Origin: Psychroserpens jangbogonensis | GTDB lineage: Bacteria; Bacteroidota; Bacteroidia; Flavobacteriales; Flavobacteriaceae | NCBI RefSeq assembly: GCF_000797465.1 | Contig: NZ_JSWG01000008.1 | Coordinates: forward strand, 186,001-250,000 | DNA length: 64,000 nucleotides | Reading direction: 5' to 3' | Part shown: piece by piece, positions 34,901 through 41,834 of the stretch | Numbering within the stretch: the first letter of the stretch is position 1 | Layout of the letters: each line of letters opens with the position of its first letter | The notes under the pieces: generated by a model | Seen by the model: the letters and a program-made list of their open reading frames with translations, nothing else | Database searches by the model: none | What the model was told of the DNA's origin: nothing | Made by a program: the position numbers and the translations under genes

Positions 34901-35123
34901 ATACAAATGGCAAGACGGATTAGGTTATTACGAAAGCACAAAAGATGCATCAACTAACTTCTTTTTTGATTATTTGCCAAAAGGTGTTTATGTATTTGAA
35001 TACGATTTAAGAGTCAGTAATGCTGGAAACATGAGTAATGGTATTACCACTATCCAGAGCATGTATGCACCCGAATTCAGTAGTCATAGTGAAGGTGTTA
35101 GAATATCTGTAGATTCTAATTAA
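28995..35123 (+). CDS. Bacterial alpha-2-macroglobulin family protein
   Basis: A 2042-residue secreted giant. The start at 28995 gives a signal peptide (MKLITNILMILCFANFSNAQ); an earlier ATG at 28959 would not. The N-terminal third is helical; macroglobulin beta domains follow (for example SFLFTDRSIYRPGQTVYFKA, the MG2-type start, near residue 585). The A2M core begins at ETAFFFPQLQTDSEGQVSFSF, and the thioester motif is intact as Cys1496-N-E-Q in PYECNEQTF, followed by a helical TED region (AWPWFKGG; TQLQFMYL). Such proteins trap proteases and are thought to guard the periplasm, often with a PBP1c partner, not seen here. At residues 1187-1196 a TonB-box-like segment ALEEMVVVGY lies between the last beta domain and the A2M core. 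Followed 86 bases later by a DoxX gene. Confidence 0.93.
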   Translation: MKLITNILMILCFANFSNAQSDNFEKLWKDVSKYESDGLPKSALKVVETISERAKNTNNTPQKIKALLHKSKYILTLEEDAQLKIVEDFKSEISKSKTPTKNILENMLANMYWQYFQQHRYQFYNRTNTAEKVDQDFRTWDLQTLFNEIQTYYQNSLQNGLILQQTQLSEYKDIIIQQKGSKAFRPTLYDLLSHNALEFYKTNENNISKPAYKFEIENPMLLGPTKAFTGVDLTSKDSTSLQLQALKIYQELIQFHSKDKDPAALVDVDIERLKYVAQHATFDNKQDLLLKTLQSSSDQWTSQYASGLYDYEIASIWQQQGHRYNANTNPDVRWKLKDAIDLCKSIINDFPKSRASEKCEALKSQILSSRLGLSAETVIPVNSYSKFLVNYTNIDALDFKIYKVSLTQKDAFEKLYKPIERLSFIKNKTITTEWDSTLKNESDYQNHSTEIVVPKLENGHYIILAETKNKNNSFATQTLQVTDFAIVDRSSGREMIYQVIDRTNGNPIAGVSATFNFQKDYNNKFYTKNLTSDTHGELRSMKTSERYFNLSIKLSKDNQSAYFKGYYAHKENDRNRNDVSFNSFLFTDRSIYRPGQTVYFKAILLESQKGKSKSLSGETIFATLHNVNGEKLAELDFTSNEYGSVAGEFILPSSGLNGQHYIEIYTTVGSIRQNYYFSVEEYKRPKFETNFEPVTETFKVNDSVLAKGTALAYAGSNITDAKVVYRVVRKVQYPRWYYWYRPWFNSEPQEISHGETTTNAKGEFEIKFKALPDESADKSSLPVFNYEITADVTDLNGETRSATTIINVGYHTLNANISIAGQLDKTKKDHTLSISTKNLNGEFVPAEGNIKIYKLKAPNRVLRTRPWNAPDYQEIPSEEFKTKFPHEAYTNEQNPIHWKKGKLVFKNTFDTESSKEMPLGNIKKWMSGQYVILLESKDKFGQTVTDETRTTLYSDSDKTVSDQQLFSVSTNKNQYSVDDTVELTLASAAENITVTLSIEKNKEIVNTFIIPLNNNKKTIAIPVTKEDVGGFAVHYSYATYNSFSGNVVQINVPYPESDLEIETSTFRDKLQPGTDETWSFKIKGPKGEKVTAEILASMYDMSLDQFKPHSWNFNPIQKPRYNPRYGLNARQSFGVRGFRVHNQQNNNPNYFQQKYDQLNWFGFYFGRSYLRFKGQAYDVEMMEDDGALEEMVVVGYSSNTKSEMTSAESLSDSDYLSKEANIIGGKKTINGLANMYIYDVPKEEPIIENIKIRKNLQETAFFFPQLQTDSEGQVSFSFTTPEALTKWKLQLLAHTKTMESAVTSLESVTQKELMVIPNAPRFLRQGDDIVISTKIANLTENLLFGQAKLILVDPITNEDITPKLLMLTTASNESKKTYKDQTASFSVGAKGNTQIMWKLKISDDINAVQYRILATSGDFSDGEQNTLPVLTNRMLVTETLPMWIRSNESRTFTLDKLSTNTSTTLKHHKLTLEMTSNPAWYAVQALPYLMEYPYECNEQTFSRYYANALASHIANSNPKIQDVFNQWKNADVLISNLEKNEELKSILIQETPWLRDAQSETEQKKRIALLFDLNKMNYELDAAKRKLKNNQMANGAWPWFKGGKPNRYITQHIITGFAHLENLKVNVGDNSVINMLDKAISYLDSEFVQEYKDLKNHNPKIDLSKDHLTNTQLQFMYLRSFLPDTKKSKEVEDIMDYYNGQIKNYWLNKSLYSKGLMALVMHRDGDVITANKILKSLEENSITSDELGMYWKENTSSWYWYQAPIETQALIIEAFSEIHPKDIETVDNLKIWLLKNKQTNQWKTTKATTEAVYALLLQGSDWLSVTEMVEVIIGGKEITPSKLKDVEVEAGTGYYKTAWTKDEIQPAMATIQLTKKGEGIAWGSLYWQYFEDLDKITSAETPLKLKKKLFKKTNTDTGEQITEITSESELNVGDLVRVRIELRSDRNMEFIHMKDMRASGLEPINVMSQYKWQDGLGYYESTKDASTNFFFDYLPKGVYVFEYDLRVSNAGNMSNGITTIQSMYAPEFSSHSEGVRISVDSN

Positions 35124-35209
35124 CTGTTAGGAAACAAGTTAGAAAACGACCAAATTCAAGATGTAGTGAAAAATCACTATATTATGATACTAACTAATAA
35201 CTAACATAT

Positions 35210-35587
35210 ATGAACTCAAAAGTTTTTTTGGTCTTGAGAATTTTACTCGGACTTTTCGTATTAGTCTTCGGACTTAATAAATTAGTACCTGGAGGTTTTT
35301 TACCTATGCCTGAATTAGCAGGTGATGCAGGAGCTTATTTTGGTGCATTAATCAGTACTAAAACATTAACACTAGTTGCAATAGTTGAAGTGATTGCAGG
35401 ACTTGCACTTATCTCTAATAAATTTGGGGCTCTTCTAACACTTATTTTAATGAGTGTGTCTGTAAATGCTGTGTTATTCCATGCAACTTTAGATCCAGGA
35501 GGAATTGGAGGCGCATTGGTTCTATTACTGCTTAATATTGCTGTACTCTACGGATATAAAGACAGTTATAAGTCATTGCTTAGTTAA
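35210..35587 (+). CDS. DoxX family membrane protein
   Basis: A 125-residue four-helix membrane protein: VFLVLRILLGLFVLVFGLNKL, then a short loop, TLVAIVEVIAGLALISNKF, GALLTLILMSVSVNAVLFHA and GGALVLLLLNIAVLYGYKD. The pattern and the N-terminal R-I-L-L-G-x-x-F-x-x-x-G-x-x-K-L match the DoxX/DoxD-like superfamily. Members are poorly defined; some associate with thiosulfate or quinone metabolism and with oxidative-stress complexes. It stands downstream of the macroglobulin gene behind a short hairpin (TAGTGA-AAAA-TCACTA at 35164-35179), so it may have its own promoter, and it ends before a bidirectional terminator. Confidence 0.82.
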   Translation: MNSKVFLVLRILLGLFVLVFGLNKLVPGGFLPMPELAGDAGAYFGALISTKTLTLVAIVEVIAGLALISNKFGALLTLILMSVSVNAVLFHATLDPGGIGGALVLLLLNIAVLYGYKDSYKSLLS

Positions 35588-35606
35588 CTCAGCAATTTCA
35601 ATAAAT

Positions 35607-35637
35607 AAAAAAAGAGGCTTTTAAAGCCTCTTTTTTT
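35607..35637. terminator. Bidirectional terminator between convergent genes
   Basis: A long near-perfect palindrome, AAAAAAAGAGGCTTT (35607-35621) against AAAGCCTCTTTTTTT (35623-35637), with A and T runs on its flanks. It ends the DoxX gene on the plus strand and the DinB-like gene on the minus strand, whose stop lies against it. Confidence 0.9.
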
Positions 35638-36184
35638 ATTTAATTCGTTTTGTTATTAATGCCAATTGGCCCATATGATTTGCTTGATGTTCCATCACAT
35701 GAAACCAAGCCCAGTGATTACTCATATTGCCATTTTTCTTTTTAAACCATTTGTCATCTTTAGTTTTTAGTAACTCCTTTGTTTTCTTCCTAACTTCATC
35801 ATATATCTCTAAATAAAAAGACAATGGTTTTCCTTTAAATTCTTGTCTGGCTTTTTCACCAAGATTTAGAGCCGTTTCCCACTTTTTAGCTTCTTCTTCA
35901 TTAAAACTTCTTCCTTCAAAAGTATACACTTGATAATAGGCTTCTGTTGCTGCAAGATGATAAATAATTGCACCTGGACTATTCGCATTTTCATCTAAAA
36001 GGAAGTCTGTTCCATCTTGGTCCAAATTAACTACATTTCTCTCCACACGAGATTTTAAGTTATCCAACATAGATATCATTTGCCCAATATCGTTTGAATA
36101 TCCTTTAGGAACTTTGATGGTGTTCTGTGAAACTATTGTCCAACTGAAGACAAATAGCAGAAGTAATAATGATAGTTTTTTCAT
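35636..36184 (-). CDS. Secreted DinB-like protein
   Basis: A 182-residue protein with a signal peptide (MKKLSLLLLLFVFSWTIVSQN) followed by a DinB/YfiT-type four-helix domain: ISMLDNLKSRVERNVVNLDQ, SPGAIIYHLAATEAYYQVYTFEGR and the last helix HVMEHQANHMGQLALITKRIK, in which the H-x3-H-x2-H-x2-Q spacing and the earlier His in YHLAATEAYY could form the metal triad. Most DinB-like proteins are cytosolic; the leader suggests an exported form. It is convergent with the DoxX gene. A second, cytosolic DinB-like protein is at 15508. The function is unknown. Confidence 0.78.
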   Translation of the reverse strand: MKKLSLLLLLFVFSWTIVSQNTIKVPKGYSNDIGQMISMLDNLKSRVERNVVNLDQDGTDFLLDENANSPGAIIYHLAATEAYYQVYTFEGRSFNEEEAKKWETALNLGEKARQEFKGKPLSFYLEIYDEVRKKTKELLKTKDDKWFKKKNGNMSNHWAWFHVMEHQANHMGQLALITKRIK

Positions 36185-36270
36185 GGTTGTTGTTTTAAGT
36201 TCAAACTAAAAGTAGAACATTACAAACCATATTATATTGTCATTAACAGGAAGTTAACGCTAAAATCATC

Positions 36271-36795
36271 TTATTCTATTTCGGGAGGAAACTCTTCAAG
36301 AACTTTAGTTACAATAGCCTTAAATTGCGCTTCACGTTTTTCTGGAGAAGCGTTTGGGCTATAGCTAGATTCAGAAACAGCTTGCCAAAACAATCCATTT
36401 TTATTTTCATCTACAAACTCAAAAACAATTTGTCGATTCAATTTATTTTGTCCAACTGGAATTCCTATAGAGATTCCTCCACCAACATTTCCACCAGTTC
36501 CACCAACGCCAACACCTACATTACTTCGAGATGCTTCTTGATATTCACTACTTTTTATATCTACAAAAAAATCTGGAGTTTCAGACAATGAATACCCATT
36601 AGCTTGCAAGGCTTTATCAAGAACTTTTAGTAATCTCTTATTATCCAATTCACTCATTCCAGTGTTTAAATTGGCATAATAATTATAAGTCTTATATGCT
36701 TTAAAGTCGGTCGTTTTCTCGTAATCATAATTCACTCGAATTGGCGCACAAGATGTGACGATTACTAACAATAAGAGTATTGATAAATATTTCAT
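36271..36795 (-). CDS. DUF4136 lipoprotein
   Basis: A 174-residue lipoprotein with a type II signal ending VTSC (Cys16). The mature part has the DUF4136 layout: VNYDYEKTTDFKAYKTYNYY near the start, LLKVLDKALQANGYSLSETPDFFVDI, a Gly-rich strand (VGVGVGGTGGNVGGGISIG) and VFEFVDENKNGLFWQAVSESSY, ending in a helix with VTKVLEEFP. DUF4136 proteins are common in Bacteroidota and Proteobacteria, and their role is not known. It lies 26 bases upstream of nothing on its strand except the channel gene before it (36822), so the two may form an operon. Confidence 0.87.
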   Translation of the reverse strand: MKYLSILLLLVIVTSCAPIRVNYDYEKTTDFKAYKTYNYYANLNTGMSELDNKRLLKVLDKALQANGYSLSETPDFFVDIKSSEYQEASRSNVGVGVGGTGGNVGGGISIGIPVGQNKLNRQIVFEFVDENKNGLFWQAVSESSYSPNASPEKREAQFKAIVTKVLEEFPPEIE

Positions 36796-36821
36796 GCTTT
36801 TTATTTTAAATATAACAAAAA

Positions 36822-37535
36822 TTATTCCGTTTCCTTATTATCAATTGACTTAGTGAGTGCCGAAGAAATAATTCCTGTTGGAATAGCCACAATTCCTAAA
36901 CCGATCATTAAGATAAAAAATGTAAAGACCTTTCCTCCTACTGTTATTGGATACACATCACCATAACCTACTGTAGTTAGCGTAATAATTGCCCACCAAA
37001 GGCTATCAAATATTGAAGTAAAATGTTCTGGCTGCGCTTCGTTTTCAAAATAATAAATACCTACAGCTGCAAAATAGATAAGAATGAGAGTAATAAAAAT
37101 AAACAATAAAATTTCTTCCTTAGCCGATTTTATAGCTCGAGTAAAATGGTTCATTGCTCTATTGTAACGGACTAATTTTAGGATTCTGAATAATCTTAAA
37201 AAACGTAATGCTCTCAATGAACGTAAGTCTATTCCAAATGATAAGTAAAATGGTAGAATAGCTAATAAATCGATGATACCAAAAAAACTAAAAATAAACT
37301 TAGGCTTGCTATCTGCCACATAAATTCGCAAAAGATATTCTAACGTAAATACGCTAACACTAAACAATTCTATAGCATTTAGTAACGCTATAGTTTGTGG
37401 TTTAAGGTTTGGAATGGTTTCTACCGAAAATGTAACAATAGAAATTAAAATTAAAGCCTGAATAAAAAAAGAGAAATAGCGACTTAGAGTATTTTCATTA
37501 ATTTCTACAACACTTTTAATTTTCTCTTTCATCAT
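36822..37535 (-). CDS. Voltage-gated potassium-channel-like protein
   Basis: A 237-residue membrane protein of the voltage-gated ion-channel family. Six helices are visible, with a basic S4-like segment RSLRALRFLRLFRILKLVRYNRAM (Arg or Lys at about every third residue), a pore helix and the K+ selectivity filter TLTTVGYGDVYP, followed by the S6 helix VFTFFILMIGLGIVAIPTGII. It lacks a C-terminal RCK or cyclic-nucleotide domain and ends soon after S6, like KvAP-type short channels. It is in the inner membrane and would pass K+ in response to voltage. It begins 61 bases before obgE in the opposite reading direction of transcription order (obgE lies upstream), and is followed by the DUF4136 lipoprotein gene. 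Confidence 0.9.
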   Translation of the reverse strand: MMKEKIKSVVEINENTLSRYFSFFIQALILISIVTFSVETIPNLKPQTIALLNAIELFSVSVFTLEYLLRIYVADSKPKFIFSFFGIIDLLAILPFYLSFGIDLRSLRALRFLRLFRILKLVRYNRAMNHFTRAIKSAKEEILLFIFITLILIYFAAVGIYYFENEAQPEHFTSIFDSLWWAIITLTTVGYGDVYPITVGGKVFTFFILMIGLGIVAIPTGIISSALTKSIDNKETE

Positions 37536-37596
37536 GTAATTGGTTAGTTACTTCAAATTTAACTGTTAACATGTGAAAAATCAAAAGTGTATCACA

Positions 37597-38595
37597 TTAA
37601 TCATTAAGCATCTTCCAAAGCTTGTCCTTTAATTGTGTAATTCCTTTTTGTGCAATAGAAGAGATAAACATATAATCGACAGGTAAAGTTGTATCTAATT
37701 CCTGTTTCATTTCAGCTTCTAACTCGTCATCAAGCATGTCACTTTTTGAAATAGCAATCATCCTTTCCTTATCTAACATTTCTGGATTGTAACGTCTGAG
37801 TTCATCTAATAATATATCATATTGTTTACGAATATCTTTAGCATCAGCAGGAATCATAAACAGTAAAATAGAATTACGCTCTATATGACGTAAAAAATAA
37901 TGACCAAGACCTTTCCCTTCAGCAGCTCCTTCAATAATCCCAGGAATATCTGCCATTACAAAAGTTTGATAGTCACGATACTCTACAATACCTAAATTAG
38001 GCTTAAGAGTTGTAAACTCATAATCAGCAATTTTAGGTTTAGCAGCACTTACCACAGATAACAAAGTAGACTTTCCTGCATTAGGAAACCCGACTAAACC
38101 AACATCAGCTAGTACCTTAAGTTCTAAAGTAATATATTTCTCTTCTAATTCTTCACCAGGTTGTGCATATCGAGGCGTTTGATTTGTAGAACTTTTAAAA
38201 TGCCAGTTCCCTAATCCTCCACGACCACCTTGAGCAACGATACTTTCTTCGCCAACTTCTGTGATTTCAAAAAGCACTTCGTCAGTTTCAGTATCTTTTA
38301 CTACAGTTCCTAAAGGCACATCTATGTACACATCTTCACCATCAGCTCCTGTACTTCTACTCTTGCTCCCATGTGATCCATGACCTGCTCTTGCGTGACG
38401 TTTAAATTTGAGATGCAATAAGGTCCATAAATTTTCACTTCCACGAATTATGATATGACCTCCACGACCACCATCTCCTCCATCTGGACCTCCTTTTTCT
38501 ATATACTTTTCACGATGTAAATGCGAAGAGCCTTGTCCTCCTTTCCCGGAAGATACTTGCACTTTTACGTAGTCAACGAAGTTACCTTCTGTCAT
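37597..38595 (-). CDS. obgE: GTPase ObgE/CgtA
   Basis: A 332-residue Obg-family GTPase involved in large ribosomal subunit assembly and stress control. The N-terminal Obg fold (about 1-158) has the Gly-rich [18 protein letters not shown] and VPLGTVVKD. The G domain has the P-loop [12 protein letters not shown], switch stretch [22 protein letters not shown] (G3) and SKSDML (G4, in place of NKxD). The C-terminal OCT domain of some Obg proteins is absent, as in most Bacteroidota. The gene lies 128 bases downstream of the HPRT-adenylate kinase gene, with a hairpin in between. Confidence 0.95.
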   Translation of the reverse strand: MTEGNFVDYVKVQVSSGKGGQGSSHLHREKYIEKGGPDGGDGGRGGHIIIRGSENLWTLLHLKFKRHARAGHGSHGSKSRSTGADGEDVYIDVPLGTVVKDTETDEVLFEITEVGEESIVAQGGRGGLGNWHFKSSTNQTPRYAQPGEELEEKYITLELKVLADVGLVGFPNAGKSTLLSVVSAAKPKIADYEFTTLKPNLGIVEYRDYQTFVMADIPGIIEGAAEGKGLGHYFLRHIERNSILLFMIPADAKDIRKQYDILLDELRRYNPEMLDKERMIAISKSDMLDDELEAEMKQELDTTLPVDYMFISSIAQKGITQLKDKLWKMLND

Positions 38596-38635
38596 AATAA
38601 TCTATTAAATTTGGACTTTAGTTTGAAAAATACCT

Positions 38636-38652
38636 GACAGCCACTGGCTGTC
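38636..38652 (-). promoter_or_regulatory. Perfect hairpin between the HPRT-Adk gene and obgE
   Basis: GACAGCC and GGCTGTC around ACT, a strong GC-rich stem in AT-rich surroundings. Reading on the minus strand it is followed by AGGTATTTTTC, which is not a full T run, so it may be a weak terminator, an mRNA-stability element or part of the obgE leader. The sequence TATTTTTC nearby is one base off a -7 element. Confidence 0.4.
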
Positions 38653-38723
38653 CTCCTTTTAATTTCAAATCTTCTGTCATATTCTCTTTTATTATCTAAA
38701 ATCGTTTAACCGATTAAGTCTAA

Positions 38724-39833
38724 TTATAATTTATCAATTAAAGCATTAAGTCGCACTGTAATATCAGTAATGCTACCAACTCCATCAACACCAAAATATT
38801 TATCTTGAGCTGAGTAATAATTTTTTAAAATAGCTGTTTTCTTGTAGTATTCAGTTATTCTATTTCTAATAATGGACTCATCAGCATCATCTTTTCTACC
38901 ACTAGTTTTTCCACGTTCTAATAGACGTCCAACTAACACTTCATCATCAACTTCTAATGCAATCATTGCATTAATTTGAGAATCTTTAGTATCCATTAAT
39001 TTATCAAGTGCTTCAGCTTGAGCGTTCGTTCTTGGAAATCCGTCAAAGATGAAACCTTTAGCATCTGCATTTTTCTCAACTTCAGCATTAAGCATATCAA
39101 TTGTAACCTGATCTGGCACCAACTCTCCCTTATCCATATAGGATTTAGCTAACATCCCTAAAGCCGTTTCATTTTTTATATTGAATCGAAACACATCTCC
39201 TGTAGAAATGTGAACAAGGTTGTATTTTTCTTTTAAAAATCCTGCTTGAGTTCCTTTACCTGCACCTGGAGGTCCAAATAGCACTAAATTGGTCATGTGT
39301 TGTGTTGTTTTTAATTGATATATTTCTGGTAAATCTCGTCCTAATCCATCATAATCCAATCCATAACCTACTATGAATTTATTTGATATTTCGAGACCTA
39401 CATAATGTAATTTAAAATCTTTTTTATAAGCTTCAGGCTTGTAAAACAATGTAGCAATTTTAAGCTCGCCCACATTTTCATTCTCAAATATGCGATGAAC
39501 TTCGACTAGTGTATTTCCAGAATCTATAATATCTTCAAGAATCACCACTTTTCTGCCCGTTAAATCCTGAGTTAATCCGATAAGTCTTTGGATGTCTTCG
39601 GAAGATTTGATGCCTTCGTAAGATGCCAACTTGATAAACGTAACCTCACATGGCTTAGGGTATTTTTTTACAAAATCACTTACAAACATGAATGATCCAT
39701 TTAAAATACCTACAAACACAGGCACTTCGTCTTGAAGATCATGTGCAACTTCATCAACCATTCTCTGTACAGCAGTATCTATTTCTGCTTCAGAAATAAA
39801 AGGTTTAAAGTATAAATCGTTGAGCTTTATCAC
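38724..39833 (-). CDS. Fused hypoxanthine phosphoribosyltransferase-adenylate kinase
   Basis: A 369-residue two-enzyme fusion. Residues about 1-178 form a purine phosphoribosyltransferase with the PRPP loop VVILEDIIDSGNTL and the early LNGSFMF; residues about 180-369 form a full adenylate kinase with P-loop GPPGAGKGTQ, the DGFPRT motif, LERGKTSGRKDDADES in the lid and the final AMP-binding region. There is no stop between them and the joint at QLKTTQHMTN is short. Hpt makes IMP or GMP from the base; Adk interconverts ATP, ADP and AMP, so both control purine nucleotide pools. Similar fusions occur in Flavobacteriaceae. Its promoter is a minus-strand TATCTTTG at 39855-39862. Confidence 0.93.
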   Translation of the reverse strand: MIKLNDLYFKPFISEAEIDTAVQRMVDEVAHDLQDEVPVFVGILNGSFMFVSDFVKKYPKPCEVTFIKLASYEGIKSSEDIQRLIGLTQDLTGRKVVILEDIIDSGNTLVEVHRIFENENVGELKIATLFYKPEAYKKDFKLHYVGLEISNKFIVGYGLDYDGLGRDLPEIYQLKTTQHMTNLVLFGPPGAGKGTQAGFLKEKYNLVHISTGDVFRFNIKNETALGMLAKSYMDKGELVPDQVTIDMLNAEVEKNADAKGFIFDGFPRTNAQAEALDKLMDTKDSQINAMIALEVDDEVLVGRLLERGKTSGRKDDADESIIRNRITEYYKKTAILKNYYSAQDKYFGVDGVGSITDITVRLNALIDKL

Positions 39834-39854
39834 TTGTTTTTGGATTTAAAAAAG

Positions 39855-39862
39855 CAAAGATA
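39855..39862 (-). promoter_or_regulatory. -7 element of the HPRT-adenylate kinase gene
   Basis: Minus-strand TATCTTTG, exact match to TAnnTTTG, 22 bases before the start. It gives a very short leader. The divergent purK promoter is 66 bases away. Confidence 0.5.
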
Positions 39863-39927
39863 ATCAATAGATTGTCGATTACCGATTTTTGAATTCCATT
39901 TTTGCAATGGCTTTCTATTTTATAATG

Positions 39928-39935
39928 TATTTTTG
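39928..39935 (+). promoter_or_regulatory. -7 element of purK
   Basis: TATTTTTG, exact match to TAnnTTTG, with a TTTG at 39901-39904 upstream (spacer 23 bases, at the long end). Transcription would begin near 39942. Confidence 0.5.
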
Positions 39936-39976
39936 TAACATAAAATTGAAAATATCCGTTTTCACTGTAAATGATT

Positions 39977-41131
39977 ATGAACTATTTTTCTTCAAATTTT
40001 AAAATCGGTATTCTTGGTGGAGGTCAATTAGGCAAAATGATGCTGTATACGACCAGAAAGTTTGACATTACAACTCATGTGATGGATTCTAGTGATGAAG
40101 CACCTTGTAAAATTGCTTGTGACAAATTCGTCAAAGGGGATTTAATGAATTATGATGATGTGTACAATTTTGGTAAGCAAGTTGACATCCTAACTTTTGA
40201 AATTGAAAATGTAAATGTTGATGCTTTAGAAGCTTTGGAAAAAGAAGGAAAAAAAGTTTATCCATCTTCAAAAACGTTGCATACCATTCAGAATAAGGCA
40301 ACACAAAAATTATTTTATAGAGATCATCAAATTCCAACCTCAGACTTTACCAGGTTTGCTTATTTGTCTGAAATTGAAGATGCGGTTGATAATGGCGGAT
40401 TAGAATTTCCATTTGTTTGGAAAGCGGCTCAATTTGGTTATGATGGTAATGGTGTAAAAGTTGTTAGACAGCTTTCAGATTTAGATAACTTGCCTAAAGG
40501 AGAATGTATTGCCGAAGATTTAATTCCATTTAAAAATGAATTAGCGGTTATCGTTGCACGAAATGAAGCTGGAGAAATCAAAACCTATCCTGTTGTTGAA
40601 ATGGAATTCCATCCAGAAGCAAACCAAGTAGAATACGTTATTTGTCCAGCACGAATTGAGGATTCTGTTGCAAAGAAAGCTACAGATATCGCTTTAAAAG
40701 TATCACAAGCTTTTAATCATGTCGGATTGCTAGCCGTTGAAATGTTTCAAACTGAGGAGGATGAAATTTTAGTGAATGAAGTAGCTCCAAGACCACATAA
40801 TTCAGGTCACCAAACTATAGAAGCAAGCTACACTTCACAATTTGAGCAACATATACGTGCCATTTTAAATTTACCTTTAGGACAGACCGAAAGTAAAGTT
40901 AGTGGTATCATGGTAAATCTAGTTGGCGCTGAAGGTTATACTGGTGATGTAGTTTATGAACATATCGAAGATATTATGAAACTAGATGGTGTTACGCCTC
41001 ATATTTATGGAAAAAAGCAAACTAGGCCTTTTCGTAAAATGGGACATGTAACCATTGTAAATGAAGATCTAAACGAAGCAAGAAAAATTGCAGAAGTAGT
41101 AAAGAATACAATAAAAGTTATAAGTAAATAA
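39977..41131 (+). CDS. purK: 5-(carboxyamino)imidazole ribonucleotide synthase
   Basis: A 384-residue ATP-grasp enzyme that converts AIR to N5-CAIR in purine synthesis. The start at 39977 fits the family; an ATG two codons earlier (39971) is also possible. Visible marks are the N-terminal GILGGGQLGKMMLYTTRK, the ATP-grasp strand PFVWKAAQFGYDGNGVKV, the active-site EVAPRPHNSGHQTIEA and HIYGKKQTRPFRKMGHVTI. Length is normal. purE follows at a two-base gap, so the two make one operon for the AIR-to-CAIR step, divergently from the HPRT-adenylate kinase gene, another purine gene. Confidence 0.96.
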   Translation: MNYFSSNFKIGILGGGQLGKMMLYTTRKFDITTHVMDSSDEAPCKIACDKFVKGDLMNYDDVYNFGKQVDILTFEIENVNVDALEALEKEGKKVYPSSKTLHTIQNKATQKLFYRDHQIPTSDFTRFAYLSEIEDAVDNGGLEFPFVWKAAQFGYDGNGVKVVRQLSDLDNLPKGECIAEDLIPFKNELAVIVARNEAGEIKTYPVVEMEFHPEANQVEYVICPARIEDSVAKKATDIALKVSQAFNHVGLLAVEMFQTEEDEILVNEVAPRPHNSGHQTIEASYTSQFEQHIRAILNLPLGQTESKVSGIMVNLVGAEGYTGDVVYEHIEDIMKLDGVTPHIYGKKQTRPFRKMGHVTIVNEDLNEARKIAEVVKNTIKVISK

Positions 41132-41133
41132 TT

Positions 41134-41616
41134 ATGGGGAAAGTAGCAATTATTATGGGAAGCAAAAGTGATCTTCCAGTCATGCAAGATGCTATTGACA
41201 TTTTGAAAGAATTTAAAATCGACGTTGAAGTTGATATTGTTTCAGCGCATAGAACACCAGAAAAAATGTTCGATTTTGGTAAAAACGCACATAAGCGTGG
41301 CATAAATGTTATAATAGCTGGAGCTGGAGGCGCAGCACATTTACCAGGTATGGTCGCTTCATTATCACCTTTACCTATTATTGGTGTCCCTGTAAGAAGC
41401 AGCAATTCTATAGATGGTTGGGATTCTGTATTATCTATTTTACAAATGCCTGGAGGAGTTCCAGTAGCAACAGTAGCCTTAAATGGAGCAAAAAATGCTG
41501 GTATACTAGCAGCCCAAATTATAGGAACTTCAGACCAAACAATTCAAAATACAATAATCGCTTATAAAGAGAGTTTAAAAACAAAAGTGATTGAGTCTTC
41601 TAAAGATTTAAAATAA
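41134..41616 (+). CDS. purE: N5-CAIR mutase
   Basis: A 160-residue class I PurE, which isomerises N5-CAIR to CAIR. It carries IIMGSKSDLPVMQDA at the start, SAHRTPEKMFDF with the active-site His, and the glycine-rich GAGGAAHLPGMVASLSPLPIIGVPV. It begins two bases after purK and ends at a terminator. Size and motifs are standard. Confidence 0.97.
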   Translation: MGKVAIIMGSKSDLPVMQDAIDILKEFKIDVEVDIVSAHRTPEKMFDFGKNAHKRGINVIIAGAGGAAHLPGMVASLSPLPIIGVPVRSSNSIDGWDSVLSILQMPGGVPVATVALNGAKNAGILAAQIIGTSDQTIQNTIIAYKESLKTKVIESSKDLK

Positions 41617-41618
41617 AA

Positions 41619-41642
41619 AAACCTCGTATAGAAACGAGGTTT
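41619..41642 (+). terminator. Intrinsic terminator after purE
   Basis: Perfect 9-bp arms AAACCTCGT (41619-41627) and ACGAGGTTT (41634-41642) with a six-base loop. The T run is short, but the stem is good and directly follows purE. The gap to the M3 peptidase gene (41643-41834) holds no other clear feature. Confidence 0.75.
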
Positions 41643-41834
41643 TAGAGCTATTAATCAATTATTTGTATAGAGTTGGTTAATTACTCTTAAAATAATTCTT
41701 GACAAATGTAAAATATATTTTATCATATTTTCAGAAAGTTATGATAACTAATGAACAAAGTAATTCACAATTTGCATTATTGTAAGATAACTATCACTAT
41801 TTAAACACTTTTTGTAATAAATTCACAAAACTAA

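Noticed and set aside
34607-34906. 99-codon minus-strand frame within the macroglobulin gene
   Set aside because: Opposite a continuous conserved coding region; no supporting start or family.
35164-35179. Hairpin TAGTGA-AAAA-TCACTA after the macroglobulin gene as a terminator
   Set aside because: Only six pairs and no T run; could equally be a leader structure of the DoxX gene, so not listed separately as a terminator.
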